DNA of 64,000 nucleotides from Agarophyton chilense (taxonomy: Eukaryota; Rhodophyta; Florideophyceae; Gracilariales; Gracilariaceae). Position 1 is the first letter of the stretch; every line of letters begins with the position of its first letter. The notes under the pieces are model-generated. The model did no database searches. It was not told where the DNA came from and worked only from the letters and a program-made list of their open reading frames with translations. This document shows positions 43,417 through 53,940 of the stretch, piece after piece. A program made the position numbers and the translations under genes. Location: contig JARGXX010000109.1 of the NCBI GenBank assembly GCA_030374765.1, positions 868,001-932,000 of the forward strand. The letters run 5' to 3'.

Positions 43417-45080
43417 TTAGTTGGAAGAACCCTGGTTGCCGTGCGCGCCAACTGAATCGCTAGTGGAGTTACTCCCGCCGGTCAGGCGTGCCACGAGGGC
43501 GTCTCTCATCGCACCGATGTCGGCGCTCGCCGCTTGCGCGTTCAGTCCATCATCCCGAAGAAACTGGGAGATCACGACCGCCTCTAGGCGTATGGGAACC
43601 TCGATAACTTCCGGTTCGTCCGGCAACGCCGCTGCCACTGGATTGACCACCGCACCTGCGTGAGTCGCTCCCTGCGCCGGCTGCGCCGTAGTATCGGCAC
43701 CATCGGGGTCTCCCACGTCTTCCATGACCTCGTCGCCACGGTATTCGCCCGCCTCCTCCGGGAGATCATCACCGCCATAGGCGTAGTAGAAGTCATCCGA
43801 GTTGACAAACCCCACGGGGTGCCCGTATGGTATGCCTCGCGGAGCCATCCGGAGTGCCGACGCCTCCGCCTCGGAGATCTCTTGCTGCTCCCATGGGTTA
43901 AAGAAGATGAAATCTCCCGCCAACGGCGTGCGACGCCCCGGAGACCGATCATCCCCACCGGCTCTTGACCACGGCCGCTCTGCCAGACAGGCACGACAGC
44001 CCAGTCGACACGCCCAATGATGTCGACGAGCTCCTGAGCTTCATCAGCATTATTGACACCTGCAAGAGGGTGTTGAAGGTCCAGCTGCCGGATGAAACCA
44101 CGCAAACGCGGAGGAAGATACCACAGTCGATACTGGTCGTAGGCTTCCCGCAAGATGTACGCCGCGGCGCGGACTGCCTATTGGGTTAGGACCACAAACC
44201 ATAAGCCGGAGTGCGGATCCTCGATGAGGTACGAGCCCAGATAGGAGACGAATGGAGGCAACTCCACGTAACATCCCCGGCACACCTCGACGGAGGACCA
44301 CCACCCAGGCAAGGGAACGTATCGCCCGAACTGATAGAAGGGAATAATCCGGTTTATCTCCATGTTCTGATGAGGAACAAAAAACCCTAAGTGGGATCTG
44401 CCCCGACGCTCCTTTCGGATGAAGTTCTGTAACCATCGATATCGGGACTCACGACGAAGGTGACGGAACTCGGCACGAATGATCGGACGGACCTAGCAGA
44501 TCGCTTCTTGACGCGCTCGCGGTTGACCACGCCATGCGTAAGTTTCCAACGCCGCATGGCGGTCACAATAGCCGATCTCACCCTGAGTCCGGTACATCCG
44601 TAGGTCTAAGCCGAATTCGTCGGGGATGGGGTATTGAAAGTTCGCTCGGTTGATCCGTGAATAGCCGATGCGGACAAATATGCAATGCGCCTCCTCCGCC
44701 GACTCGCGCCTTCGCCGCAAAATCGCGTGAACGGGAACCGCCACACGGCGTCGCCAATCCCCCGAGGTGGTGATCAAAGCCAGCAGCTCGCCCGGGAGAC
44801 GCGCATTGCCATCAGCATACGACGCCACCAGTTCTTCGTCGAGGACCGCTGTCGGATGGAACCACGGAGTTCTCCGGAGAATCGCCGCATGTTGACGTGG
44901 GTTTAACCCGACGAGTTCGTCGTAAGTGGGACAGGTGTCCTCCGCAGGAGTGATGTGGCTTGAAGCTTCAACGGGACCCCGGGATCGGCCCGGCGCGGTT
45001 GACGAGGCACTCCCCCGGGGAAGGGGAGCCGAATGGAAACCGGAGAAGTAACCCCGGCGAGGATTGTTACCACCGTTCAT
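43417..45080 (-). other. Element B antisense open frames between chromodomain and 3' LTR
   Basis: The minus strand carries protein-like open stretches over about 1.66 kb. They include one near the 3' LTR beginning MNGGNNPRRGYFSGFHSAPL and one at the pol-proximal end beginning MAGDFIFFNPWEQQEISEAE, which is acidic and Ala/Gly-rich. A middle stretch is rich in W, R and P. None resembles a retroelement enzyme or a host family I know. Element A has no counterpart. Antisense ORFs in this position are known from some plant Ty3/gypsy lineages, so this may be an accessory gene read from the 3' LTR side, or captured host sequence. Fossil; not assessed for integrity. Confidence 0.5.
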
Positions 45081-45319
45081 CGGGAGTACTGGTCACCGAG
45101 GTATCGGGATGTGGTCGCTGGAAGTTGGCGTACGATGCAGAAGAGCGCTCGAAGTTTGAGGAGTGGTTACCGCGTTGGTGCGATTGTTGTTCGGTTGTGC
45201 TGCTCTGCCTTCGACAGTCGAGTGGTCGCTGGACGCGTTACGCGGCTCGCTCTTATGCCGGTTGGACCGTTGCCTCCCAGCCATGTCGACGGCGTGTTCG
45301 TCACCCAAGGAGGGGGATA

Positions 45320-46208
45320 TGAAGGACAATGCCCTTCAAGGGGGTTTCTTCCCCGGACTTAGAGATTTCGGTCGCTGGAGGACTATCTTGGTCTATGACA
45401 AGCTATACCGCTATTGCGTGCTGACGGCCGGTTAGGACCGGAAGTGCACACTGGTGGAACACGTGGATTGCACGGATGCCGACGCTCGAGTGCGAGGCGT
45501 GCCACACGTGGCCCGGATTCTACCTAATGGTTAGTATTATATAGTAATTTTTAGTATTTATTTAGCCACGCTATCGCTATTTAGTGTCTATTTTTCGGGC
45601 GCGCGCCCACTGTCAGGGCCCGCGCGCCACACTACTTAGGAAGTTGAGCACTGCACCCCAGTAAACACCCTCTTGGGCGATACCAAGGAGGGAGTCTTGG
45701 CTCTGAACTCTTCGCCTTCGGCGCGTCTTCACCGCATACTGCGTGAGCGCGCGTCGCACGTTAGTTCATCCACCCCTCTGTCGACCGGAGTGCTACCACC
45801 ACCGTGGGTTCATATTTAATCGCCGACACCTGTCGTCGTCTCGCCACTGTATAGGGTTTCGCCCCCGTTTCCGCTTGTTCTTCTTTTTGGCACTCGTGAG
45901 TGGCCGCACCACTCACCCCGCTTGTCCACATCATACGAGTGTTTCCTCGCTCCTTTTCCGACAATCGCCGTGATACCGCTCCGCCTAGGATTGATCACAC
46001 CCCGGACTGTGCCGTGCTCACCTAAACACTCTGGGGATATCCCGCCGGATTGGCCTCGGTCTTACACCCGACTCCGTCGTGACTTTCCAGAGTGGCTCTG
46101 TTTCTGTGGTCCGCTGGGACGCGTCCCCTCCGCCTGAGGCGTGTCTCTCAAGAGAGGAAGATCCCGAACATCTTCGTGGTGTCTCCGCTCCAAGCGTTGT
46201 CCTACCAA
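45320..46208 (+). repeat. Element B 3' LTR
   Basis: An 889-bp LTR beginning TGAAGGACAAT and ending TTGTCCTACCA, preceded by the polypurine tract AAGGAGGGGG. Confidence 0.92.
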
Positions 46209-46708
46209 AAACCCGTAGGGGCAAATGGGGGGGCGACTAGCCTATACCGGGTAGGTGAACGATGGTAGGCGTCGACGCGCGGGAAAGCCTGTGTGGTAGT
46301 TGAGAAACAATGAATTAAAAGGTATACTCGTGACCCAAGTGATGCCTGTCGTTATCAGATTAGGATTGGGGAGGTGCAGTTCCCTATATGCAGTGGACTG
46401 CCCTCTCCACATCACCCGGGAGGTGCCAGCAAGGCACGGTCTCTGACCTAGTTTCAGAGACCTGGCCACCACTGGCTACAGTGCCAGGTGGCCACTCAAC
46501 TACTGTACTAAAATACACATAATTACAATTACTATCACTAGCAATTACTCAACCATAAGGTACATGTCAACAATACACGTGGCTGAGAACACCTAGATGG
46601 TAGCTGGCCCGGAGCTGCATGACCGATGATTCCTCGCATCCATCAACTACAAGGTCAGTGTAGGATATTGACAACCTCAAAGGTCAATTCTTCTGCCACT
46701 ATAAGACA
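46209..46708 (-). repeat. Element A 5' LTR, second part
   Basis: 500 bp that continue the LTR interrupted at 35105, starting with the AAAAC duplication. Confidence 0.92.
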
Positions 46709-48923
46709 TTATGACATCCGTTATATCCTTCCACGGATATTATGACTTTAACTCTGACTGATGATCAAACCACTCTTGACTGAGAAGGTATTCGCCGCAA
46801 AACGAGCTTTGCATCAAATTCTCATTGGAGATGCTTTATAATTCACGCCCAGAATGCGAACCCTTACCTTTAACAGCTCAGGCTTGAACAATATCCGAAA
46901 TGAGTGGAGACGGTACATATAAACTTTCTTTATGGGAATGAAAATGTGATTAGGAAGCTCTCTTACGACATCCTTCCCCCCATGTGGCTCTTACACCTTT
47001 ATAGTAGCTGTCATACCTCCTTAAACCGTCCTTTTCGGCCTCTTTCTTGTCTTAAGCTCGCTCAAGGAACTTGATATGCAAAGTTTGTTTTTTATTTCCT
47101 GACTTTTTTGTAAATAACTGTTGATCCTCACTTTTTACATCCTGTTTGATGGTCGGTAAATCTCCGCAGATCTCTTCGTCACAGTAACTCACAGAGTAGT
47201 TTCTCCTGTGTAGTCGTATCTCGAGATTCCTATGTGATTGGAAAAAATGTGGAAGTTGCTGCTGTTTTTCAGATGTGTTCACCGATAATAAATTGGTTTC
47301 TGCGGTATCTTTAGAGAGGAAATGATTCCGTTGTGAATAGAATCGATATCGGCTGGCGTACTTTTATCACAAAGCTTCTCCTGGAGACTATTTATAAGGA
47401 ACTCATCCGTAACGAGAAGCCTACGATGGGCAACTCTCACAATGATAACTGCCATCCTCTCTCCATCCTAAGTCCAGCGATACTGCTCTGAAACTGATGC
47501 CGAGTAATCCTTTTTAAATATTTCAATGGTAGTAATCTCTTATGTACACAGAAATGAGAAATTGTAGATAGAGCAACAGGGCCAAAGCTGAATGAATCAC
47601 GTTTATTTCTATAACACAGAACATGGAGCATGTAGTTTTGTTTTGGGTAGCTCTAACATCTCCTTCCCCTCAGTGCATGATTCGAGAGCGAGGCCACCAA
47701 TATCCTTTTCCCCACAGGACATATCAAGTCAAGACTGTCTTCATGAAACAAAATCCAAGTCATAAATACACGTTGTTTTGCAATAATGAGACCCCAGGGA
47801 TAATAGTTGATATTAAAAGGGATCAAAAATGTATAAATAGGACCAAAAAGAGGTATAAAATTTGTATTCGTCTCTTTTTTAACCGGGTAAAGATATTGAA
47901 ATCGCCTTTTTGTTTCCCAACGTTCTTTTGATTTTTGTCAAAGTCTATTATATGTCCAATATTGCACTCTGATTCACAAAAACACAAACGAAACACCATT
48001 CCTTAGTTTATTTCAACAATGCCGGCGGAAAGCAGTGTTTTACAAAACCAAGCTCCCGGTTCGCAAAAAATTAAAAATACGTGTCTTTAAAATCCATAAT
48101 GTTTTGCTTCATTTATAAATACACTTTTTTAATTGCAAGTAAACGTTTATAAATTCAAGGAAGATTGTATTTATTCTATTTAAATTAATTGGCGTGTTTC
48201 CTCGAATTTGTTCTAAAAATGTTTCCACTCTTTCACAAGATTTATGGCTGGTTTGAAATGATGGTGTCTCTATTAGAGCTTCTGAACTCTTTAAAGCTCT
48301 TTATTGTTGTCTCAAGAGTCAAAGTCATCTCGAATATGCTTGTTGTCAGATTCAAGGTAGCACTGAAAGAAAAAATCTAGAAAATTTTCAGGAGGTGTTT
48401 ACAGAGTTACATCAATGGGTTTGTGCAGCATTACTATTTAGTATGAGACAATAAAGATAAAAAGGACGCATTTTGCGTTCAACGCTAGATGAACCTGTGC
48501 ATAACCGACAAAACTGGAAATTAAAAGGTGGGTATATCCGGTACCGATGTGTGACCCCTTTGTATCATTTTTTGAATGGATCTTTCCAAAAGAAGATAAT
48601 GAAAAACTGGCAATATGGGATCGTCACGTTAAAAGCGCGCCAATCTCGAATTTGAGCTCAGCGAATTGTGCTAGGAACCGTGATTTTCTACGGCCAATGA
48701 AAGCAACGCGCATATGCGCTCCGGCCATTAGTGTGAGCTGGACGTAAGGATTCGCTTGCTTGGCACAAAGATATTGGTTACTGAGGAGCGTGCAGTAGAT
48801 CAATGATTTCAGTAGAGAACACCCCAATTTTTTGGTAGGATCCGGGCACTTTTCGGCACACGCCACACAGCATGTAGAATCTCCATTAGCCTCATTCATA
48901 CCTACTGTGTACCTTGTACATAT
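46709..48923. other. AT-rich intergenic stretch with one doubtful exon
   Basis: About 2.2 kb with low GC. A minus-strand frame at 47052-47370 is open for over 100 codons and reads protein-like (HFFQSHRNLEIRLHRRN, CDEEICGDLP). It has no ATG at its start and no recognised family; it may be a 3' exon. Nothing else is recognised. Confidence 0.3.
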
Positions 48924-48938
48924 CCCTAATATTTTCAG

Positions 48939-48962
48939 TAATGTACGGTGTATCGTACATTA
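48939..48962. repeat. 24-bp palindrome, left outer copy
   Basis: TAATGTACGGTG joined to TATCGTACATTA, an almost perfect palindrome. Candidate transposase-binding site at the left end. Confidence 0.75.
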
Positions 48963-49143
48963 ATGTTTACGTGGTTGTAGTTGCGTTCGTGGTTTTTGGG
49001 GAAACTTTCAAGGTGACAGGGATGGTATGGAGTATGTCAGAAGAAGATGTGAAAAGTTTGAAACTAAATGGTGTTCGGGATCGCTGTCATTTTGCATGGG
49101 GAAAAATGGGTTTCACGTCACCTCAAACAGAGGCAAAATTGCT

Positions 49144-49167
49144 TTATGTACGATGCACCGTACATTA
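49144..49167. repeat. 24-bp palindrome, left inner copy
   Basis: Same motif with two differences (GATGCACC centre), 181 bp inside the outer copy. Confidence 0.75.
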
Positions 49168-49327
49168 GAACAACAACAAAACAACGTTTAAAGTAGGACT
49201 ATCCTTATTTCTAGGTACTACGAAGACGAGATCGTAGAGATCGTGGCTCGGACTCGGTGCTACGACGTCGTTTACGCCTCGGACCGTCAGAAGAGGACGC
49301 ACTTATACCTTCATTTCCTTCACCACT

Positions 49328-50190
49328 TGAAGAGCAACGTCCTCCAGGGAGGTTTTTGGGGACTTAAGTTTTTTCCGGAGCCTCCGGCGTGCAACCTCGT
49401 TATGAGTAGGAGTAATCCGTTTTCACGGCGTTGCCGGAACGCCGGTGATGCACCCGCGGGACCGGGTGCCATACACGTGGCCGCAGCGCCCGCGCGACAC
49501 GTGGCCGCCAGATTGGCCCCTTTGTTAGACGGACATTTGGCTATTCAGGATAGACTTTATTTATTCTATTTTACGGTGACTACAGTACTTAGGCTGCCGG
49601 CCTCGCGGCCGCCGGTCCAGTAAAGTCTCCCCAACAAGGGTGATCTTGGTCTTCCAGATCTTGGCTCTGGGTCGAACCGCCTACGCGGATATACAACTCC
49701 TTACGGAGGGATTTCCCGTGGTGCACGGCTTCCTAACCCCCTTGGACGTTCAAGCAGCCTTCGTGTGTTGGGTATCTATTCCAACTTTCGTGGTTCCGCC
49801 CGTGTATACGGTTTGCTACACCCGGCAGTGCCGGCTATTCCCGAGTCCCCTCTTGCGACTCGTGGTCAACCTCGCCCTCTTGCCTCCGTTCCCATTTTCC
49901 TTCCCTTTTCCTCCCCTTCATTGGGCAATTCCTGCTCTTGCGGCTCGCACTGACACCTGTCGTGCTCGCCACTCTCGTGGGTTTTGCCTCCTCAGAGGAT
50001 ACGCAAGCACCGCTTCGGCGGATATTCTCGGCTTCTTTCAGCCTCCCTGCGCCCGTCGCGACGGTTCGGCTCCGGCTTACACCCGGCATTGCGCGCCGAT
50101 CCCTGGGAGGGCTCTACCGCGCCGGTTACCTCGTGAGAGGAAGATCCGGACGTCTTCGTAGGTTTTCCCCCTTGGGGGCATTGTCCTACA
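49328..50190 (+). repeat. Solo LTR related to element B (863 bp)
   Basis: Starts TGAAGAGCAACGTCC and ends GGGGGCATTGTCCTACA, matching the ends of element B's LTR, with a GAGGAAGATCCGGACGTCTT segment near the 3' end as in B. The body is diverged from B, so it is a sister family. A perfect 5-bp duplication CCACT lies at 49323-49327 and 50191-50195. The low stop density on the plus strand (49640-50160) reflects its C-rich body, not a gene. Confidence 0.85.
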
Positions 50191-50402
50191 CCACTAGGCT
50201 CTGGCGTTATCCGTGGCGAGTGTGACAGCCGCCTAGCTTCTAAGCGCCTGTTTGAGTGCCAAATATCCCAGCACGAGCGCCAGGAACCCGGAAATGTTCT
50301 CACACAAAGATGTACATCACAGATACAGCATTGAAAGCATGACCGATGATTTCTAAACCCTTGGGTGCCTTTTCTATTCATGCCGCAAAGAGCACACCAT
50401 TT

Positions 50403-53316
50403 CTAGACACGCAGCTGCTTCTGATCATGCCCAGGAACATTTAAGCGAAGTTTCGTGCCGTCACTAGAATTAAAGAATTGAAGTCTGTATCTCTGCTTTT
50501 TTCTTGCCATTTGTCGTAACATAGAGGCCTCCTCCCCGATAATACTTTTGGGAATGCTCTGTGAGGCATCATACTGCATTCCAGTCTGTAGTTCCATAAC
50601 ATCGGCGTATCTTAATAGTTCTGTACATGCATCTGCGGAAAAATCTGCTAGTGAACCAAGAGTATTTAGCTCATGTCGAAACGCACTCAAGTTGTGAAAG
50701 GTTTCAAAATCATCCACCAAGGCATTCTTTTCCATGATCTTCCAGGCCAAAAAGGAATTCACGAAGAGTGTTTTAAGCGTTTGGCCAACAACTTTCTGCT
50801 CCCATTTTAGCTTTGTTGTGGCACTTCTTAAAATGGCCCGTGCCTGTGCGCTGCCGTCCACACCACCTTTCGTTTTCGAATACATGCCTTGAATTCCGTG
50901 TTTGAACAGTTTTAAAGGTACAAATGCATCGTGGTTGGTGACGTGAGTATTGATAAGTTTCCAAAACACAATCCGTTCTTTCAGTAAACGCTTCGTGGTG
51001 ACGTCGACGAAGGAAGGGACAACAGGAGTGTCTGTGTGCGCCCATGTAACGAGTGGTCCAGCTTGAGATACTAGGCAATCCTTGTATGCCCGAAGCTTAT
51101 CGTTAGAGGCATACAGTAGAGTACAAGAAAGTAGAGCCGTCTCTGAGCTGACTGCATAAATGCTGTAGTTTGTATTGATGACCAACATCTGCTGCAGTAC
51201 CTGTCCGATGTGTTCTTGGGGAATGCGTTGTAGCACGGAAGCATCCCCAACCTTCACGCATGCTAAATCCAGACTAGCATTATTTAACGCTCTGTTTAAG
51301 GACGACGAGGATACACTCGTCTTGATCTCCACGGTAGCAAGTGCCACATTGTCCTCTCCGCCAATGGCGCTCGCAAAAGAAGTTTGTGCCAAGTCGATTC
51401 GGGCAATCCCATCTGCAGAACAGGCCAGCCAGCTGTGCTGTTTATCGGCGCACATTCCACACTCATGTATGCTAAGAACGAAGGGTTTTTTGGAAAGAGC
51501 ATTAAGGACCGCCTGCTCATTACACGTTCCTCTCATCATACTTTCATTAGATCTAGCTGAACTAAACCAAGAAGCACCTAGCCTCTTCATTTTCTTAGAC
51601 ATTGTGTCCTCATGCGGAGACCCGGGCGGCGGCAAGTTAAGATCTGATCTGAAGTTTGCATCTGCCAATAACGTTGCCCCTGCCGTAGTTCCGGTAATTC
51701 TAAACTGCCTTAGAATGAACCAGTCGGCACACCGTTGTCTCACTGTTAAAATGCGGCAATGAGCATGGCAGTGAAGCTCCACAGTATCTCTGTCGTCTGT
51801 TGCATCACTCTGTGGTATGACTAGCTTCCCGTCGTTGGTGCGTTTGCTGAATAGACATTTGCGATTTCTTTGAGAGCAGGAAACAGCAATCCAGCACTTA
51901 ACAAGATCTACCAAACCATTCGGGATTAAATAAGCAAACCGTAGTACTTTTGCAAACTTCTTCGAGCCGCGTTCTCTTATCATGACGGATGTGACAGTCT
52001 GTCGCTGCCCGGACTGCTCATCTTTAAACACCTTTTCTGCATACCTGCTGAGCGGTCCTTTCTCAGGGCTATCGTCAATCAGGAATCCCGCATCTCTGTC
52101 ATAGATGTCGGGATCAACCCTAACTTCTGGTACATTAATAAGATCTCCCTGTACAGACCCTGATTACTCTTTCTCTAGATCCTCTCTCGCAGGAATGAAA
52201 TGTGAAATGCCGACAAAAGGGTGGGCTTTCAGGAGATGCTCAGGCATGATGAAAAAAAAAGCCGATTCCTTTCTTAGCAAGACTTGGAACCATACTGAAC
52301 TTACCATAACCGCGGTCTGCTGTGACGACTAGACCCGTTAGCGACTGTACACCTCTCATTTCCAGTAAAGTTTCCATAAGCTTCTCCACATTTAGGGACT
52401 GCAATTCCCCTCTTCGCCGAAACCGAACGAATAAAATGATTCGAAAGAGAGCGTCGGCCACTGCATCGACGCAATGTCCCTCTTTGTCAGCTTTTCGGGA
52501 ACTTAGAAGCTTGACTTGGTTGTCCACTGCCCGGGTTCCATAAAGATCATCATCTAACGTCGCAAACATATGCGCAGGAGAAAGAAAAACTCTGCTAGAC
52601 ATTCGGTATGCTGTTCGTTCGAACTCATTTAAACGCACAGTCTGATCCCGCTGGGAGTTCCAAACGGCTTCGCCATTTTCTCCGCGTCCGGTAGGTGAGT
52701 AAGACAAGATATTTGTGGAAATGTAGCGGACGAGGTCGAAAGAAGGTACAGGGCAGTCCATCTTCTGCAGCAGGTTAATACATTTTGATAAGCTAAACCC
52801 CGAACACTGTGAAAACATAAAGACAGCCATGAAGAAAAATAAGTCAGGAACCGTGAATGGGTCTATTCCAGTGTCAGCCATTACACCCTTCTCATTGAGC
52901 CAAACGAAACAGCGTTGAAGAACCTCCTGCATAAACAGCACGACATAGCTTGAGCGCGCATGGCAGAGACGACGAACGCTTAATTCGGTATCAAGGCGAT
53001 TGATAGCTGCGAGACAGAATGATCTTGCACGCTGTGACAGAGCTTCAGATACAAAATCATTGTCCATCCGGACTTTTTCTCCTGCCACTTGCTTAAGTTT
53101 CCATCTGTCGGATGGTTTGGTCCCAGACGAGGACTGAGTGCGGGAGGCTCTCCGAGCCCGAAGGCGTTCTCTTCCACTACCACGGGGACGACCTCTTACC
53201 CGAAGTCCTCTACGAGGCGTTTGTGAACGCGTGGCGTCCGTTGCTGCGACGAGGGTGCTCTGCAGGTCATTAGCATCATTATGCTCTAGTTCTGGTGCGA
53301 TATCGACAGTAGCCAT
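50403..53316 (-). CDS. PiggyBac-type DDE transposase fused to a YqaJ-like PD-(D/E)XK nuclease (frameshifted)
   Basis: The ATG at 53316 opens MATVDIAPELEHND. An AT-hook-like RVRGRPRG follows (residues about 40-46). The transposase part shows PDLFFFMAVFMFSQCSGFS, then LDDDLYGTRAVDNQ (first Asp near 255) and VVTADRGYGK (second Asp near 334), as in IS4/PiggyBac-type transposases. A run of nine T (52252-52260) causes a one-base frameshift. The other frame continues with PEHLLKAHPFVG, has one TAA at 52164-52166, and then runs to 50403. It includes QRCADWFILRQFRITGT and a nuclease domain with RGTCNEQAVL (Glu at 51518), CSADGIARID (Asp at 51413), TVEIKTS (E-x-K at 51329) and HIGQVLQQM (Gln at 51203). 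This is the E...D...ExK...Q order of YqaJ/lambda-exonuclease-like enzymes, which resect DNA ends. Presumably one ancestral protein of about 970 residues. The final 200 residues are unassigned. Confidence 0.75.
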
Positions 53317-53555
53317 GATTTCTAGGTATTTGTGATGAGTACAGGAATGTTCTGAGGGCTTGGTGGTCTTTCGGAGGTGCCGCAGGAGTCCTGAGGAGGG
53401 ATAGAAGGCTGGAATGCACAATTTGTAGATTTAAGCTTAGTTTAACACGTGGACAGTAAAGAAGAGCCTCCTCTTCAAGATGGTGTGAACATAATCGCTC
53501 TCTAATTCACCCTTTAAGAGCTGCGATGATTCAAAGAAGTTCCCAAAACAGGACC

Positions 53556-53579
53556 TAATGTACGATACACCGTACATTA
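53556..53579. repeat. 24-bp palindrome, right inner copy
   Basis: TAATGTACGATA joined to CACCGTACATTA, the exact reverse complement of the left outer copy. Confidence 0.75.
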
Positions 53580-53608
53580 GCTGTTTTTCTACATTTCTGA
53601 TTTTTTGC

Positions 53609-53630
53609 TAATGTACGTGTATCGTACACT
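53609..53630. repeat. 24-bp palindrome, right outer copy (slightly shortened)
   Basis: TAATGTACGTGTATCGTACACT, 29 bp outside the inner copy and adjoining the right end of the element. Confidence 0.7.
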
Positions 53631-53813
53631 GCAAGTATTAGGTATATTTGCGTTTCCTGCCAGAATTCCAAAAGAAGCACCCATACAAATACTACGGGAC
53701 TTCCATGCTTTGGAGCGCTGCCTCTTTAGGGTTGTTCCGAAAGGGGGTTAATTTACCCATTCGTTGAACAGAACGCTTTTCGGTCTACTTGGATTTTTAA
53801 TCCATCGAAAAAC

Positions 53814-53821
53814 TATATAAG
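53814..53821 (+). promoter_or_regulatory. TATA box of the eight-cysteine gene copy 2
   Basis: TATATAAG, 127 bp upstream of the ATG at 53941. Confidence 0.6.
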
Positions 53822-53940
53822 GGCATGAGTGGAAGGCAGGTGTCGGGAAATACATACCACTAATCGCAAGCTTTCATCCTAGACAATACTTCACGAAAAC
53901 GGTCATCATCATCGCCCACATTTCCCTTCTCGGCTTTTCT

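Larger units (their letters stand above)
35106..46208 (+). mobile_element. Element B: Ty3/gypsy chromovirus with antisense open frames, nested in element A
   Basis: A fossil of about 11.1 kb with every expected part. The 5' LTR is 35106-35978, the primer-binding site 35982-35997 and gag about 36144-38320, with a C-x2-C-x4-H-x4-C knuckle near 37876-37920. Protease lies at about 38560-38760, RT about 39420-40080 with its Y-L-D-D at about 39893 and RNase H about 40340-40690. Integrase spans about 41040-41950 and the chromodomain about 43010-43150. The 3' LTR is 45320-46208, with a polypurine tract at 45307-45316. AAAAC at 35101-35105 and 46209-46213 is a perfect target duplication inside element A's LTR, so B is the younger insertion. 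LTRs differ by a few percent by eye. Broken, roughly five or six interruptions. An extra block of 1.7 kb separates pol from the 3' LTR. Confidence 0.94.
26947..46708 (-). mobile_element. Element A: Ty3/gypsy chromovirus LTR retrotransposon, with element B nested in its 5' LTR
   Basis: A broken fossil with all parts recognisable. It reads on the minus strand. The 5' LTR is 34968-35105 plus 46209-46708, interrupted by element B. The gag region is about 34890-32640, with a C-x2-C-x4-H-x4-C knuckle near 32810-32850. Protease lies at about 32500-32100, reverse transcriptase about 31450-30840, RNase H about 30800-30400, integrase about 30000-29150 and a chromodomain about 28545-28390. The 3' LTR is 26947-27580. 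The primer-binding site is at 34949-34964, and a polypurine tract adjoins the 3' LTR. Flanking pentamers TTGTG and TTATG are a probable duplication with one difference. The two LTRs differ at only a few percent of positions by eye, so it is fairly young. Roughly half a dozen breaks. Confidence 0.92.
48925..53642 (-). mobile_element. DNA transposon with PiggyBac-type transposase plus YqaJ-like nuclease; solo LTR nested inside
   Basis: The two ends read CCTAATATTTTCAGTAATGT at 48925 and, on the other strand from 53642, CCTAATACTTGCAGTGTACG. These are imperfect inverted repeats of about 37 bp that run into a 24-bp palindrome. A second palindrome lies inside each end (49144 and 53556). Between them are the transposase-nuclease gene (-) and a solo LTR (49328-50190). 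Removing the LTR leaves an element of about 3.85 kb. A clear target duplication was not found: TAT occurs on both sides but offset by one base. The start CCCTA is reminiscent of PiggyBac ends, but flanking TTAA is absent. Boundaries are therefore provisional. The gene carries one frameshift and one stop, so this copy is probably inactive. Confidence 0.55.

Noticed and set aside
49640-50161. 173-codon plus-strand frame
   Set aside because: Lies wholly within the solo LTR defined by matching ends and CCACT duplications.
51175-51762. 195-codon plus-strand frame
   Set aside because: Antisense shadow of the YqaJ-like nuclease region, which has recognisable catalytic motifs on the minus strand.
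52252-52260. Programmed frameshift at the nine-T run in the transposase-nuclease gene
   Set aside because: A genuine stop lies further on in the shifted frame, so simple decay explains both; no pseudoknot or conserved slippery signal is evident.
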